NCBI RefSeq assembly: GCF_000227585.1
Contig: NZ_CAFB01000042.1
Span: 1 to 35,837, forward strand
DNA: 35,837 nucleotides
Direction of reading: 5' to 3'
DNA from: Candidatus Glomeribacter gigasporarum BEG34
GTDB lineage: Bacteria > Pseudomonadota > Gammaproteobacteria > Burkholderiales > Burkholderiaceae
The notes under the pieces were generated by a model, which did not search any database, was not told where the DNA came from, and worked only from the letters and a program-made list of their open reading frames with translations. This document shows, one piece after another, positions 8,057-15,653 of the stretch (its first letter is position 1; each line of letters opens with the position of its first letter). Position numbers and translations under genes: made by a program.

Positions 8057-8791
8057 TCAAGAAAGTATGAGACGCTTGTTTTTAACTGGATGTTCCTCGC
8101 GCCATGCGCGTACCAGCGGCAATGTCACCGCGCGCTGATGTTCAAGAGAAAAACGGTCGAGCGCGTCAAGCAACGCCATCAGCGCCGGCAGCTCGCGTTT
8201 GAAATGCGTTAACAGGTAAGCGGACACATCCGCAGAGAGCGCCAGTCCGCGCGCGCGCGCGGCGCGCGCCAACGCTTCGCGCTTATGCGCATCGTCCAAT
8301 GGCGCAAGCTGGAAGACCAGGCCCCAGCCGAGCCGGCTGCGCAAATCTTCGCGCAGCGCCAGCGCGCGCGGCGGCGCATTGCCCGCTGCAACCAGAGCGC
8401 AGCGCGGATGCGCGCGCACTTCATTAAAGAGCGTAAATGTATCGCTCTGTTGCGCCGCGGACAATGCATCGCAATCATCCAGCGCGTAAATGGCCACTGC
8501 GGCATCGAATTCAAAAGCGGCGCGCGGACTGTGCGGTCCAAGCAAACGGGCGCGCGCCGCGCCTGCGTCCGCGCACAACGCATGGAGTAGATGGCTGCGT
8601 CCGCTGCCGGCCGCGCCCCATAAATAGAACAGGCGTTCTGGCGCGCCTCCAGTCATCAGAGCATCACTTAACGTAGAGAGCTGCGAGACCAGCTCGGCAT
8701 TCGCGCCCGCCACAAACTGGTCGAAGCGCGCGGCGGGCGGCGCGCCAAAATCGAGAAGCAGTTGACGGGGCGCGGATCGAAAATGGTCCAT
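8057..8791 (-). CDS. hda: Hda, DnaA-related regulatory inactivator of DnaA
   Basis: 244 aa from ATG 8791. AAA+ protein related to DnaA domain III: ARFDQFVAGANAELV, Walker A-like LWGAAGSGRSHLLHAL (Arg in place of Lys is normal in Hda), Walker B-like AIYALDDCDAL, sensor region ALVAAGNAPPRAL, RSRLGWGLVFQLAPLDD. Hda with the DNA-loaded beta clamp stimulates ATP hydrolysis by DnaA. The longer open frame (to 9064) is element sequence and shadow. A family A element ends one base before the ATG and has removed any native ribosome site. Reconstruction suggests hda once overlapped the upstream permease stop as TAATG. Confidence 0.9.
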   Translation of the reverse strand: MDHFRSAPRQLLLDFGAPPAARFDQFVAGANAELVSQLSTLSDALMTGGAPERLFYLWGAAGSGRSHLLHALCADAGAARARLLGPHSPRAAFEFDAAVAIYALDDCDALSAAQQSDTFTLFNEVRAHPRCALVAAGNAPPRALALREDLRSRLGWGLVFQLAPLDDAHKREALARAARARGLALSADVSAYLLTHFKRELPALMALLDALDRFSLEHQRAVTLPLVRAWREEHPVKNKRLILS

Positions 8792-8955
8792 TAAAGCATT
8801 TTTCAGCGGCTTGCCCTGCGCAATGATGCGCTCGCCGTATGGTCCCGCTGCGGGGTCGCCTCCATCGCTTCGCGATGAAGACCTGCTCCGCCCGCATCGC
8901 TCCCCGTACTGTCTTCTCGCTTGTGCCTTGTGCAATCGCATTGAAAAATGCCCTA
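8792..8955 (-). mobile_element. Family A element between AI-2E permease gene and hda
   Basis: Ends TAAAGCATTTTTCAG (8792-8806) and TTGAAAAATGCCCTA (8941-8955) are imperfect inverted repeats flanked by TA. On the minus strand the interior (GAGAAGACAGTACGGGG, then GCGGGCGGAGCAGGTC, then GCGATGGAGGCGACCCCG) is homologous to the lptB copy. Excision of 162 bp would regenerate CAATATTAATGG, an overlapping stop/start of the permease and hda genes. The permease now uses the terminal TAG of the element as its stop. Confidence 0.85.
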
Positions 8956-10029
8956 ATATTGATAAAAGGCGCTCGCTAAATATCTGCGTTTCAATTCGCG
9001 CAGCGCTGTCGCCACAATCGCAGCGGCGGGCAATGCAAGCAGCACGCCGAAAAAGCCGAACCACTGGCCGAAAGCGAGCAACGCAAAAATCACCGCCAGC
9101 GGATGCAGGCCAATGCGCTCACCGACCAGATACGGTGTCAGGAAGTAACTTTCGAGCAACTGCCCGATGCCATAAATGACTGCGACGGCACCGAATCCAT
9201 ACCAATCGCTGAATTGCAGCAGCGCAGCCGTTAACGCCAGCGTCAGTCCAATAAAATAGCCCAGATAGGGAATCAGCACCGCAAGACCCGTAAAGATGCC
9301 GACGGGTAATGCAATATTTAAACCGGCAATCGACAGGCACACGGTGTAATACACCGCGAGCACCGCGATTACCAGCCATTGTCCGCGCAGATATTGCGCC
9401 AGCATTTGATCCATTTCCCGCGCCAGACGAACGGTGGCCTCCAGCCAGCGGCGCGGCACCGCCAAGCGCAGATGCGCAACGATCCGGTGCCATTCGACCA
9501 GCAAGTAATACAACACAAGCGGCCCCAGCACGAGATTACTGAGTGCGCTCATCATTGCGTTGCCGCTCGCGCGCAACGACTGCCAGGCGGCTGAGAGCAA
9601 CGTATTTGCACTGCTCGCAAACTGACGGGTCGCGAAATCTTTAAGCCCTGAAAAATCAGGATTTAAATCAATCCCGAACCGTGCGGCATGCGCGGATAGA
9701 ATTTGATGCATATTTGAAAGCAGAACCGGAATTTTCTGTTGCAGCGCGGGACCTTCCTTCTGAACGATGATTAACAGCAAAATACCCAGAAAAATGATCA
9801 AGAAGGCAAGTAACAGCAGCATCAGAGCAGCGGCAATGCCGCGAGGCACTTTATGACGCGCCAGGAATGCAACGCCGGGATGCAAAATATACGCAAAAAT
9901 GCCCGCCGTCAGAAACGATGTCAGAACCGGCCTGAGCAGCCACAATAGGGTCCCTAACACACACGCGACAACGAGCCAGACAAACGTCTGTCGTTGATAA
10001 GGAGTCAAGAACGGGCGCGGCGGGTTCAT
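8953..10029 (-). CDS. AI-2E/PerM family membrane permease
   Basis: 358 aa with roughly eight membrane segments (for example LVVACVLGTLLWLL, AALMLLLLAFLIIFLGILLL, GQWLVIAVLAVYYTVCL). Family signatures: PVGIFTGLAVLIPYLGYFIG and VGERIGLHPLAVIFALLAFGQWFGFFGVLLALPAAA, then a basic tail ELKRRYLASAFYQY. Family members transport diverse substrates or act as Na+(Li+)/H+ antiporters; the substrate here cannot be read from sequence. The gene is divergent from purM and upstream of hda, the order seen in Burkholderia. The stop (TAG) is provided by the family A element; the ancestral stop was probably TAA at the same codon. ATG 10029 is the first start, with no clear ribosome site. Confidence 0.9.
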   Translation of the reverse strand: MNPPRPFLTPYQRQTFVWLVVACVLGTLLWLLRPVLTSFLTAGIFAYILHPGVAFLARHKVPRGIAAALMLLLLAFLIIFLGILLLIIVQKEGPALQQKIPVLLSNMHQILSAHAARFGIDLNPDFSGLKDFATRQFASSANTLLSAAWQSLRASGNAMMSALSNLVLGPLVLYYLLVEWHRIVAHLRLAVPRRWLEATVRLAREMDQMLAQYLRGQWLVIAVLAVYYTVCLSIAGLNIALPVGIFTGLAVLIPYLGYFIGLTLALTAALLQFSDWYGFGAVAVIYGIGQLLESYFLTPYLVGERIGLHPLAVIFALLAFGQWFGFFGVLLALPAAAIVATALRELKRRYLASAFYQY

Positions 10030-10091
10030 CGGTAAGAGGTTTAAAATGCGTTATTTTATTCAGAATTAGCCCGCATACTTCACAGTGTATG

Positions 10092-10146
10092 TCAGAGCCT
10101 GTTCACGGTTCTTTCTGCGCGCCCGTGATCCTGCGTCGGGCGGCGC
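10092..10146 (+). mobile_element. Truncated family B element remnant upstream of purM
   Basis: TCA followed by GAGCCTGTTCACG (from 10095) and then GCGCGCCCGTGATCCTGCGTCGGGCGG matches the left ~50 bp of full family B copies (such as 21678 onward). The leading TCA fits a TNA target site. No right end is visible. It lies in the leader between the divergent permease and purM genes, so it may affect purM expression. Confidence 0.65.
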
Positions 10147-10171
10147 TTATTTGCCCGTGAGAACTTTGTCT

Positions 10172-10176
10172 AGGAG
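10172..10176 (+). promoter_or_regulatory. Ribosome binding site that points to a CTG start for purM
   Basis: AGGAG is followed by 6 nt and then CTG (10183-10185) in the purM frame. The frame is closed by TAG at 10171-10173. No ATG, GTG or TTG occurs in frame until GTG 10318, which would delete conserved residues. This makes CTG 10183 the most economical start. Confidence 0.6.
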
Positions 10177-10182
10177 ACCACT

Positions 10183-11280
10183 CTGTCCGGCAACCGAGAA
10201 CTGACACTGACCCACTGCGCGCCCCTGTCCTATCTGGACGCGGGCGTCGATATCGATGCCGGCAACGCGCTGATCAAACGGATTCAACCCCTTGCGCGCC
10301 GCACGCGGCGCGATGGGGTGCTTAAAGGCATTGGCGGCTTCGGCGCGCTTTTTGAAGTACCCAGGAAATACCGCGAGCCGGTGCTGGTGTCGGGTGCGGA
10401 CGGGGTAGGAACCAAGCTTAAACTGGCGGCGCAACTGGGACGGCACGCCGCGATTGGACAGGATTTAGTCGCGATGTGTGTCAACGATATTTTGACGCTC
10501 GGCGCAGAGCCGCTGTTCTTCCTCGACTATTTTGCGTGCGGAAAGCTCGATGTCGAGGTGGCGGCGACCGTCATCAACGGAATTGCAGCCGGTTGCGAAC
10601 AGGCCGGTTGTGCGCTGATTGGCGGAGAAACGGCGGAAATGCCGGGCATGTATCCTGGCGGCGAATATGATCTCGCTGGCTTTGCGGTCGGCGTTGTTGA
10701 AAAAAAAGCCATCATTGACGGACGTTCGATGACAGCAGGCGATATTGTGATTGGACTTGCGTCGAGCGGCATTCATTCAAATGGCTACTCTTTGGTGCGC
10801 CGGATGATCGAGCGCGCGCGGCCCGATCTGAACGCAGAGCTAGATGGCCGCTCGCTGGCCGATGCGCTCATGGCGCCGACGCGCATTTATGTAAAACCAA
10901 TCCGCGCGCTGCTTGAGCGCGCTCCCATTAAAGGCATTGCGCACATTACTGGCGGCGGATTGATCGAAAATATTCCGCGCGCGCTTCCTGAATCCCTGTG
11001 CGCCGAACTGGATGCCTGTGCCTGGCCGCGTCCGCCCGTGTTTGAATGGCTGCGCGAACACGGGCAGTTGGCGGAGACGGATATGCAGCGCGTTTTCAAT
11101 TGCGGCATCGGCATGGCGCTGGTGGTTGACGCTGGCATCGCCGATGCCGCGCTGACGCAGCTTCTGGACGCGGGCGAGGCGGCCTGGCGCATAGGCAGCA
11201 TTCGCGCGCGTCAGGCGCATGAACCGCAGGTTGTGGTGCGCGCCTCATCACACAATGAGGCGCGCAAGTGTCATATATAG
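10183..11280 (+). CDS. purM: PurM, phosphoribosylformylglycinamidine cyclo-ligase (AIR synthetase)
   Basis: 365 aa if translation starts at CTG 10183. It makes 5-aminoimidazole ribotide from FGAM and ATP in purine synthesis. Family motifs are continuous: [138 protein letters not shown]. The conserved [13 protein letters not shown] precedes the first conventional start (GTG 10318), so a later start would remove a needed part. The C-terminus ([12 protein letters not shown]) contains an 11-bp hairpin and ends in a stop inside a family C element, so it is probably altered. Confidence 0.9.
   Translation: MSGNRELTLTHCAPLSYLDAGVDIDAGNALIKRIQPLARRTRRDGVLKGIGGFGALFEVPRKYREPVLVSGADGVGTKLKLAAQLGRHAAIGQDLVAMCVNDILTLGAEPLFFLDYFACGKLDVEVAATVINGIAAGCEQAGCALIGGETAEMPGMYPGGEYDLAGFAVGVVEKKAIIDGRSMTAGDIVIGLASSGIHSNGYSLVRRMIERARPDLNAELDGRSLADALMAPTRIYVKPIRALLERAPIKGIAHITGGGLIENIPRALPESLCAELDACAWPRPPVFEWLREHGQLAETDMQRVFNCGIGMALVVDAGIADAALTQLLDAGEAAWRIGSIRARQAHEPQVVVRASSHNEARKCHI
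11238..11265 (+). repeat. Perfect hairpin in the 3' end of purM
   Basis: GCGCGCCTCAT (11238-11248), loop CACACA, ATGAGGCGCGC (11255-11265): 11 paired bases without mismatch, within the last codons of purM and just before the family C element. No U-tract follows, so it is not a standard intrinsic terminator. It may be an mRNA 3'-end stabiliser or part of another small repeat. Confidence 0.6.
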
Positions 11281-11383
11281 CCAAGCGTATTTAATTTGAT
11301 TACAGCGTCATCGCCGCTTGCCGTATTTATATACTGTCTTCGCGGCTGCTTCCTTGTACTCAAACTAAATGCACTTGGCTATA
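11276..11383. mobile_element. Family C inverted-repeat element (TATAGCCAAG ends)
   Basis: The 24-bp ends at 11276-11299 and 11360-11383 are inverted repeats with 3 mismatches; the outer TATAGCCAAG is identical in both. On the minus strand the interior reads CAAGGAAGCAGCCGCGAAG, ACAGTATATAAATACGGCAA, then GCGGCGATGACGCTG. This arrangement is related to the interiors of family D and, in part, family A. The purM stop TAG (11278-11280) lies inside the left end. No coding capacity. Confidence 0.8.
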
Positions 11384-11396
11384 GCACTCTGGATAT

Positions 11397-11738
11397 TTAT
11401 TTTTGCGCTTCTTCAACGTTTTTCTCACCGGGGAGAGAATACTCAAGCTCGGCTTCCACGCCCTGAGCAACGCGGCGGATGCGCTTGATGCGGCAGTTTG
11501 CGGCGTCGCCGCGCGATGAGGAGAGCGGAACGCCATCGCCAAATGGCGGTTTCTCACCGGGATGTTGCTTTGTATATGCTTGATTCAGCGCTTCCGCCTG
11601 ACGATCCAGTGTCAGCAACGCGGGGCTTCTGTGTTTCTCATAAGCGGCCGATGCTGAATCACAGAACTGCTGGATGATCTCTTTCGGTGTCGTCTGCGCC
11701 GATTGCGCCTGAACGCTGCCGAATGGAAACGCGCTCAA
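11397..11738 (-). CDS. Hypothetical secreted protein, signal peptide probably out of frame
   Basis: The open frame gives 113 aa from TTG 11738: SAFPFGSVQAQSA, then TTPKEIIQQFCDSASAAYEKH and a C-terminal VEAELEYSLPGEKNVEEAQK. I do not recognise the family. Two Cys (QQFCDS and DAANCRI) could form a disulfide. In the +1 frame just upstream, ATG ATG at 11770-11765 follows AGGAAG and encodes MMTGRAWG before reaching a stop. One extra G in the G6 run (C6 on plus, 11746-11751) would join the two into a convincing signal peptide, MMTGRAWGGVFLSAFPF then GSVQAQS. So the gene is frameshifted, phase-variable at a short homopolymer, or a sequencing miscount. It is transcribed toward purM and divergently from hemH. 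Confidence 0.55.
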   Translation of the reverse strand: MSAFPFGSVQAQSAQTTPKEIIQQFCDSASAAYEKHRSPALLTLDRQAEALNQAYTKQHPGEKPPFGDGVPLSSSRGDAANCRIKRIRRVAQGVEAELEYSLPGEKNVEEAQK

Positions 11739-11789
11739 AAAGACGCCCCCCAGGCGCGCCCTGTCATCATCTTCCTGTTCCAGCGGATT

Positions 11790-11822
11790 CTAGGGCCTGT
11801 TTTCATTGAGAACAGGCCCTAG
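11790..11822. repeat. 33-bp palindrome between divergent genes
   Basis: CTAGGGCCTGTT (11790-11801) and AACAGGCCCTAG (11811-11822) form a 12-bp perfect stem around a 9-nt centre. It lies between two divergent genes, so a terminator role is unlikely. The CCTGTT core resembles family B ends, and the CTAG at both edges could be a target duplication. I read it as a collapsed element or an operator-like site. Confidence 0.55.
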
Positions 11823-11852
11823 ACATTGCTTTCCTCCTTTGGGTAGATATCA

Positions 11853-12875
11853 TTGCGTTCTGAACACGCTCGCTTTCCAAACACGGCGATCTTGCTGATC
11901 AACCTCGGTTCGCCCGAGGCGCCGCAGCCGCGCGCGGTGCGGCGCTACTTGCGCGCGTTTCTTTCCGATCCGCGCGTGCTTGAATGTTCAAACCCAATCA
12001 GTCGCGCATTGCTGCGACGGGCGATTGTACCGCTGCTCGCGAGCCTGCGCGCGCGCGCCTCAAGCGCTCGATATGCATCGATCTGGATGGCGGAAGGCGC
12101 GCCGCTGCGCGTCTATAGCGCGCGCCAGGCAGCCGCGCTCGCGGCGCGTCTTGCGCGCGACGGCCCGCGCGCGCGGGTTGAGTGCGCGATGCGCTATGGC
12201 GCGCCGAGTATCCGCGCCAGGCTCCAGCAATTGCAGCGCGAGGGCATTGAACGGGTGTTGTTGCTGCCAATGTATCCGCAGTATTCAGCGGCGGCGACGG
12301 CCTCCGCATTCGATGCGACATTCGATGCGTGCAAATACATGCGTGATTTGCCAGAAATTCGCACGATCCGGCATTACGCCGATTTTCCGCCGTATATCGC
12401 CGCGTGCGCGCAGAGAATTCGCGGTGACTGGTCGATGCACAGCCGGCCCGATTTTGCAGCGGGCGATAAGCTGTTGCTCAGTTTTCACGGCTTGCCTCAG
12501 GCAATGATCGAACGCGGCGACCCTTATGAAACGCACTGCCGGCGCACCGCGGCATTGCTTGCGCAGGCGCTGGATTTATCCGAAGCGCATTGGCAGATCG
12601 GTTTTCAGTCGCGCTTTGGCCTGGCACGCTGGCTGCAGCCGACAACCGCCGCGTTGCTTGAGCGGCTTGGCACGGCAAAAACGCGGCGCGTCGATGTGTT
12701 CTGTCCCGGCTTTACCGCCGACTGTCTGGAAACGCTGGAAGAACTCGATATCCGCGCGCGCGCCGTTTTCCTGCGCGCCGGTGGCGGCGCATACCACCGC
12801 ATCGCCTGCGTGAATGACTCCGCTCCGTTGATCGATGCGCTGGCGGCGCTCGCCGCGCAACATCTGCGCAGATAA
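11853..12875 (+). CDS. hemH: Ferrochelatase
   Basis: 340 aa. Inserts Fe2+ into protoporphyrin IX, the last step of haem synthesis; the haem-dependent oxidase subunit coxA is in the same window. Motifs: AILLINLGSPEAPQPRAVRRYLRAFLSDPRVLE, YASIWMAEGAPLRVYS, VLLLPMYPQYSAAATAS, the catalytic-His segment LLLSFHGLPQAMIERGDPY, IGFQSRFGLARWLQPTT, and VFCPGFTADCLETLEELDI with the conserved acidic residue. The start is TTG 11853, the only in-frame start between TAG 11844-11846 and the conserved core; there is no good ribosome site. The TAA stop (12873-12875) is also the target duplication of a family B element. Order hemH-grpE-dnaK-dnaJ is Burkholderia-like with intervening genes missing. Confidence 0.95.
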   Translation: MRSEHARFPNTAILLINLGSPEAPQPRAVRRYLRAFLSDPRVLECSNPISRALLRRAIVPLLASLRARASSARYASIWMAEGAPLRVYSARQAAALAARLARDGPRARVECAMRYGAPSIRARLQQLQREGIERVLLLPMYPQYSAAATASAFDATFDACKYMRDLPEIRTIRHYADFPPYIAACAQRIRGDWSMHSRPDFAAGDKLLLSFHGLPQAMIERGDPYETHCRRTAALLAQALDLSEAHWQIGFQSRFGLARWLQPTTAALLERLGTAKTRRVDVFCPGFTADCLETLEELDIRARAVFLRAGGGAYHRIACVNDSAPLIDALAALAAQHLRR

Positions 12876-13020
12876 GAACCTGTTCACGATCTGTCACGAG
12901 CGCCGGTCAGCCAAGGAGGACGGAGCACAGGAACCGGAGCATATTTGATATATGTGAGGATTCCGAGCACCGCCCGACGCAGGCTCACGGGCGCGCAGTA
13001 AGATCGTGAACAGGTTCTAA
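12873..13020. mobile_element. Family B element, short form, in the hemH stop codon
   Basis: Element 12876-13017 with ends GAACCTGTTCACGATCT and AGATCGTGAACAGGTTC, flanked by TAA at 12873-12875 and 13018-13020. The 3-bp TNA duplication is the pattern of the IS1031 group of IS5. Compared with the 288-bp copies it lacks about 150 bp between GCCAAGGAGG and CAGGAACCGGAG. The left TAA is the hemH stop, so insertion left the protein intact. Confidence 0.85.
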
Positions 13021-13034
13021 GAGATGATGCGCCT

Positions 13035-13064
13035 CTCTTGAAATGAATATTTGAGTCCCCACCT
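13035..13064 (+). promoter_or_regulatory. Sigma32 (RpoH) heat-shock promoter for grpE-dnaK-dnaJ
   Basis: CTCTTGAA (13035-13042), a 14-nt spacer, and CCCCACCT (13057-13064) match the RpoH consensus CTTGAA-N13/14-CCCCATnT. It lies 43 bp upstream of the grpE start and just after the family B element. Confidence 0.8.
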
Positions 13065-13107
13065 GCTAGCAACTTGCTATTTGTAGTGATAGGAGTTTCG
13101 CACTTTC

Positions 13108-13680
13108 ATGAATCAACCCAATAGAGTGGAAGACAGCGCGCCGCATCCGGCGGCCTCGTCCGAGGAAGAAAAACCGGGCGCGCCGCCGGATACACAGCAT
13201 GCGGCGGATGCCCTGGCGGCGGCGCAACTGAAAATCGCCGAGCTGGAAGAGCAGTTTTTGCGCGCGAAGGCCGACACCGAAAACACGCGCCGGCGCGCGC
13301 AGGAAGACCTGGAAAAAGCGTATAAATTTGCAATCGAACGCTTCGCTGAAGAGCTGTTGCCTGTGATCGACAGTCTCGAAGCGGCTGCCGCGGATACATC
13401 GGGCGAGCTGGGTAAATTACGCGAAGGCGTTGCACTCACGCTGCGGCAGTTGAACGCGGCCTTTGACCGCGCTCGCGTGTGCGTGATTCATCCAGCGGGC
13501 GAAAAATTTGACCCGCACCGGCATCAGGCGATTTCAACCGTGCCGGCTGACCAAGCGCCAAACACGGTCGTCAGCGTGCTGCAGAAAGGCTATCTGATTG
13601 AGAATCGCGTGCTGCGTCCGGCGCTGGTGACCGTCTGTCAGCCAGAAAGTGCGGGGCCGCCAGCACATCACGATGAATGA
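13108..13680 (+). CDS. grpE: GrpE, nucleotide exchange factor for DnaK
   Basis: 190 aa. An acidic, disordered N-terminus (to about 35) is followed by the long dimerisation helix ([39 protein letters not shown]). Then come a four-helix region ([16 protein letters not shown]) and the beta-wing ([39 protein letters not shown]). It releases ADP from DnaK and acts as a thermosensor. AGGAG at 13091-13095 lies 12 nt before ATG 13108; that site is embedded in TAGGAGTTTCGCAC, identical to one end of the family D element at 27792. First gene of the sigma32-driven chaperone operon; 40 bp to dnaK. Confidence 0.96.
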   Translation: MNQPNRVEDSAPHPAASSEEEKPGAPPDTQHAADALAAAQLKIAELEEQFLRAKADTENTRRRAQEDLEKAYKFAIERFAEELLPVIDSLEAAAADTSGELGKLREGVALTLRQLNAAFDRARVCVIHPAGEKFDPHRHQAISTVPADQAPNTVVSVLQKGYLIENRVLRPALVTVCQPESAGPPAHHDE

Positions 13681-13720
13681 GCGCTTATTCACGACAGAAC
13701 GGAGACTTGGAGATGAACAA

Positions 13721-15652
13721 ATGGGAAAAATGATAGGCATCGACCTGGGGACGACCAATTCCTGCGTGGCCGTGATGGAAGGCAAACAGGTCAAAGTGAT
13801 TGAGAACGCGGAAGGCGGACGCACCACGCCGTCGATCATCGCCTATATGGACGATAACGAAATTTTGGTCGGCATTCCGGCGAAGCGGCAGGCGGTCACC
13901 AATCCGGCCAACACTTTATTTGCCGTGAAGCGCTTGATTGGCCGCCGTTTCAGCGAAAAGGAAGTTCAGAAAGACATCGGCTTGATGCCGTACAAAATCG
14001 TTCAGGCGGACAACGGCGACGCTTGGATTGAAGTGCGTGATCAAAAGCTCGCGCCGCCTCAGATTTCCGCCGAAGTGCTGCGCAAGATGAAAAAAACCGC
14101 CGAGGATTATCTCGGCGAGACGGTGAGCGAAGCGGTGATTACGGTGCCCGCATACTTCAACGATTCGCAACGCCAGGCGACTAAGGATGCCGGCCGTATC
14201 GCCGGTCTGGATGTGAAGCGGATCATCAATGAGCCGACCGCCGCCGCGCTCGCGTTCGGTCTGGATAAAACCGACAAGCGCGACCGCAAAATCGCCGTCT
14301 ATGACCTCGGCGGCGGCACGTTTGACATCTCGATCATTGAAATCGCCGATGTTGACGGCGAGAAGCAATTTGAAGTGCTATCGACCAACGGCGATACCTT
14401 CCTCGGCGGCGAAGACTTCGACCAGCGCATCATCGATTACATCATCGGCGAGTTCAAAAAAGAGCAGGGCGTTGATCTGTCGAAGGATGTGCTTGCGCTG
14501 CAGCGGCTGAAAGAGTCAGCGGAAAAAGCCAAGATCGAACTGTCGAGCGCGCCGCAAACCGAAATCAATCTGCCCTATATCACCGCAGACGCGAGCGGGC
14601 CGAAGCATCTGAATCTGAAAATTACGCGCGCCAAACTGGAGGCTCTGGTTGAAGAATTGATTGCGCGCACGATTGAACCGTGCCGCACGGCGATCAAAGA
14701 CGCCGGCGTCAAGGTCAGCGAAATCGACGATGTGATTCTGGTTGGCGGTATGACGCGCATGCCAAAGGTGCAGGACGCGGTCAAGGAGTTCTTTGGTCGC
14801 GACCCGCGCCGCGATGTGAATCCGGACGAAGCGGTTGCGGTCGGCGCGGCAATTCAGGGCCAGGTGCTGTCCGGCGAGCGCAGCGATGTGCTGCTGCTCG
14901 ACGTGACGCCGTTATCGCTGGGCATCGAGACGCTGGGCGGTGTGATGACCAAGATGATCAGCAAAAACACGACGATCCCGACCAAGCATGCGCAAGTCTT
15001 CTCGACCGCCGACGACAACCAGCCCGCAGTCACCATCAAAGTCTTCCAGGGCGAGCGTGAAATGGCCGCAGGTAACAAACTGCTCGGCGAATTCAATCTG
15101 GAAGGCATCGCGCCCGCGCCGCGCGGCGGGCCGCAGATTGAAGTGACTTTCGATATCGACGCGAACGGTATTTTGCATGTGTCGGCGAAAGACAAAGCGA
15201 CCGGCAAGGAAAACAAAATCACTATCAAGGCCAATTCGGGCTTGAGCGAAGCTGAAATTGAGCGGATGGTCAAAGACGCCGAGGCAAACGCCGCCGAGGA
15301 CCATAAGCAGCGCGAACGGGTCGAAGCGCGCAATCAGGGCGAGGCCTTGCTGCACAGTACGAAAAAATCGCTGGCGGAATATGGCGGTAAGCTGGAGGCG
15401 GGCGAGAAAACGGCGGTCGAGGAAGCGATCAAGGCGCTTGAAGCGACGCTGAACGACCACGCCGCCGACAAGGCCGAAATCGACGCGAAAGCGCAGGCGC
15501 TCTCGCAGGCGGCGCAGAAGATCGGCGAGAAAATGATGGCCGACCTACAGGCCAAGCAGGCGGCGGGCGAGCCGGAAAAGGAGCAAGATGAAAAAAAACA
15601 GCCGGATGAAGTGGTTGATGCCGAGTTCAAGGATGTAAAAAAAGAAAACTGA
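13721..15652 (+). CDS. dnaK: DnaK, Hsp70 chaperone
   Basis: 643 aa, normal length. N-terminal ATPase domain: [82 protein letters not shown]. The interdomain linker is [19 protein letters not shown]. The substrate-binding domain includes [19 protein letters not shown], and the lid ends in [11 protein letters not shown]. The start is ATG 13721 ([10 protein letters not shown]), with GGAG 8 nt upstream; the frame remains open further upstream (to 13649), but that part overlaps grpE and is not conserved. It works with GrpE and DnaJ encoded on either side. One nucleotide separates its stop from dnaJ. Confidence 0.98.
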   Translation: MGKMIGIDLGTTNSCVAVMEGKQVKVIENAEGGRTTPSIIAYMDDNEILVGIPAKRQAVTNPANTLFAVKRLIGRRFSEKEVQKDIGLMPYKIVQADNGDAWIEVRDQKLAPPQISAEVLRKMKKTAEDYLGETVSEAVITVPAYFNDSQRQATKDAGRIAGLDVKRIINEPTAAALAFGLDKTDKRDRKIAVYDLGGGTFDISIIEIADVDGEKQFEVLSTNGDTFLGGEDFDQRIIDYIIGEFKKEQGVDLSKDVLALQRLKESAEKAKIELSSAPQTEINLPYITADASGPKHLNLKITRAKLEALVEELIARTIEPCRTAIKDAGVKVSEIDDVILVGGMTRMPKVQDAVKEFFGRDPRRDVNPDEAVAVGAAIQGQVLSGERSDVLLLDVTPLSLGIETLGGVMTKMISKNTTIPTKHAQVFSTADDNQPAVTIKVFQGEREMAAGNKLLGEFNLEGIAPAPRGGPQIEVTFDIDANGILHVSAKDKATGKENKITIKANSGLSEAEIERMVKDAEANAAEDHKQRERVEARNQGEALLHSTKKSLAEYGGKLEAGEKTAVEEAIKALEATLNDHAADKAEIDAKAQALSQAAQKIGEKMMADLQAKQAAGEPEKEQDEKKQPDEVVDAEFKDVKKEN

Positions 15653-15653
15653 G

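Noticed and set aside
8792-9064. N-terminal extension of hda to about 335 codons
   Set aside because: The extra sequence is the family A element and the antisense of the permease gene; Hda homologues start where ATG 8791 places it.
11790-11822. Palindrome as a transcription terminator
   Set aside because: The genes on both sides are transcribed away from it, and there is no U-tract in either direction.
13649-13720. N-terminal extension of dnaK by 24 codons
   Set aside because: It overlaps grpE and lies before the universally conserved [13 protein letters not shown] start; ATG 13721 has its own ribosome site.
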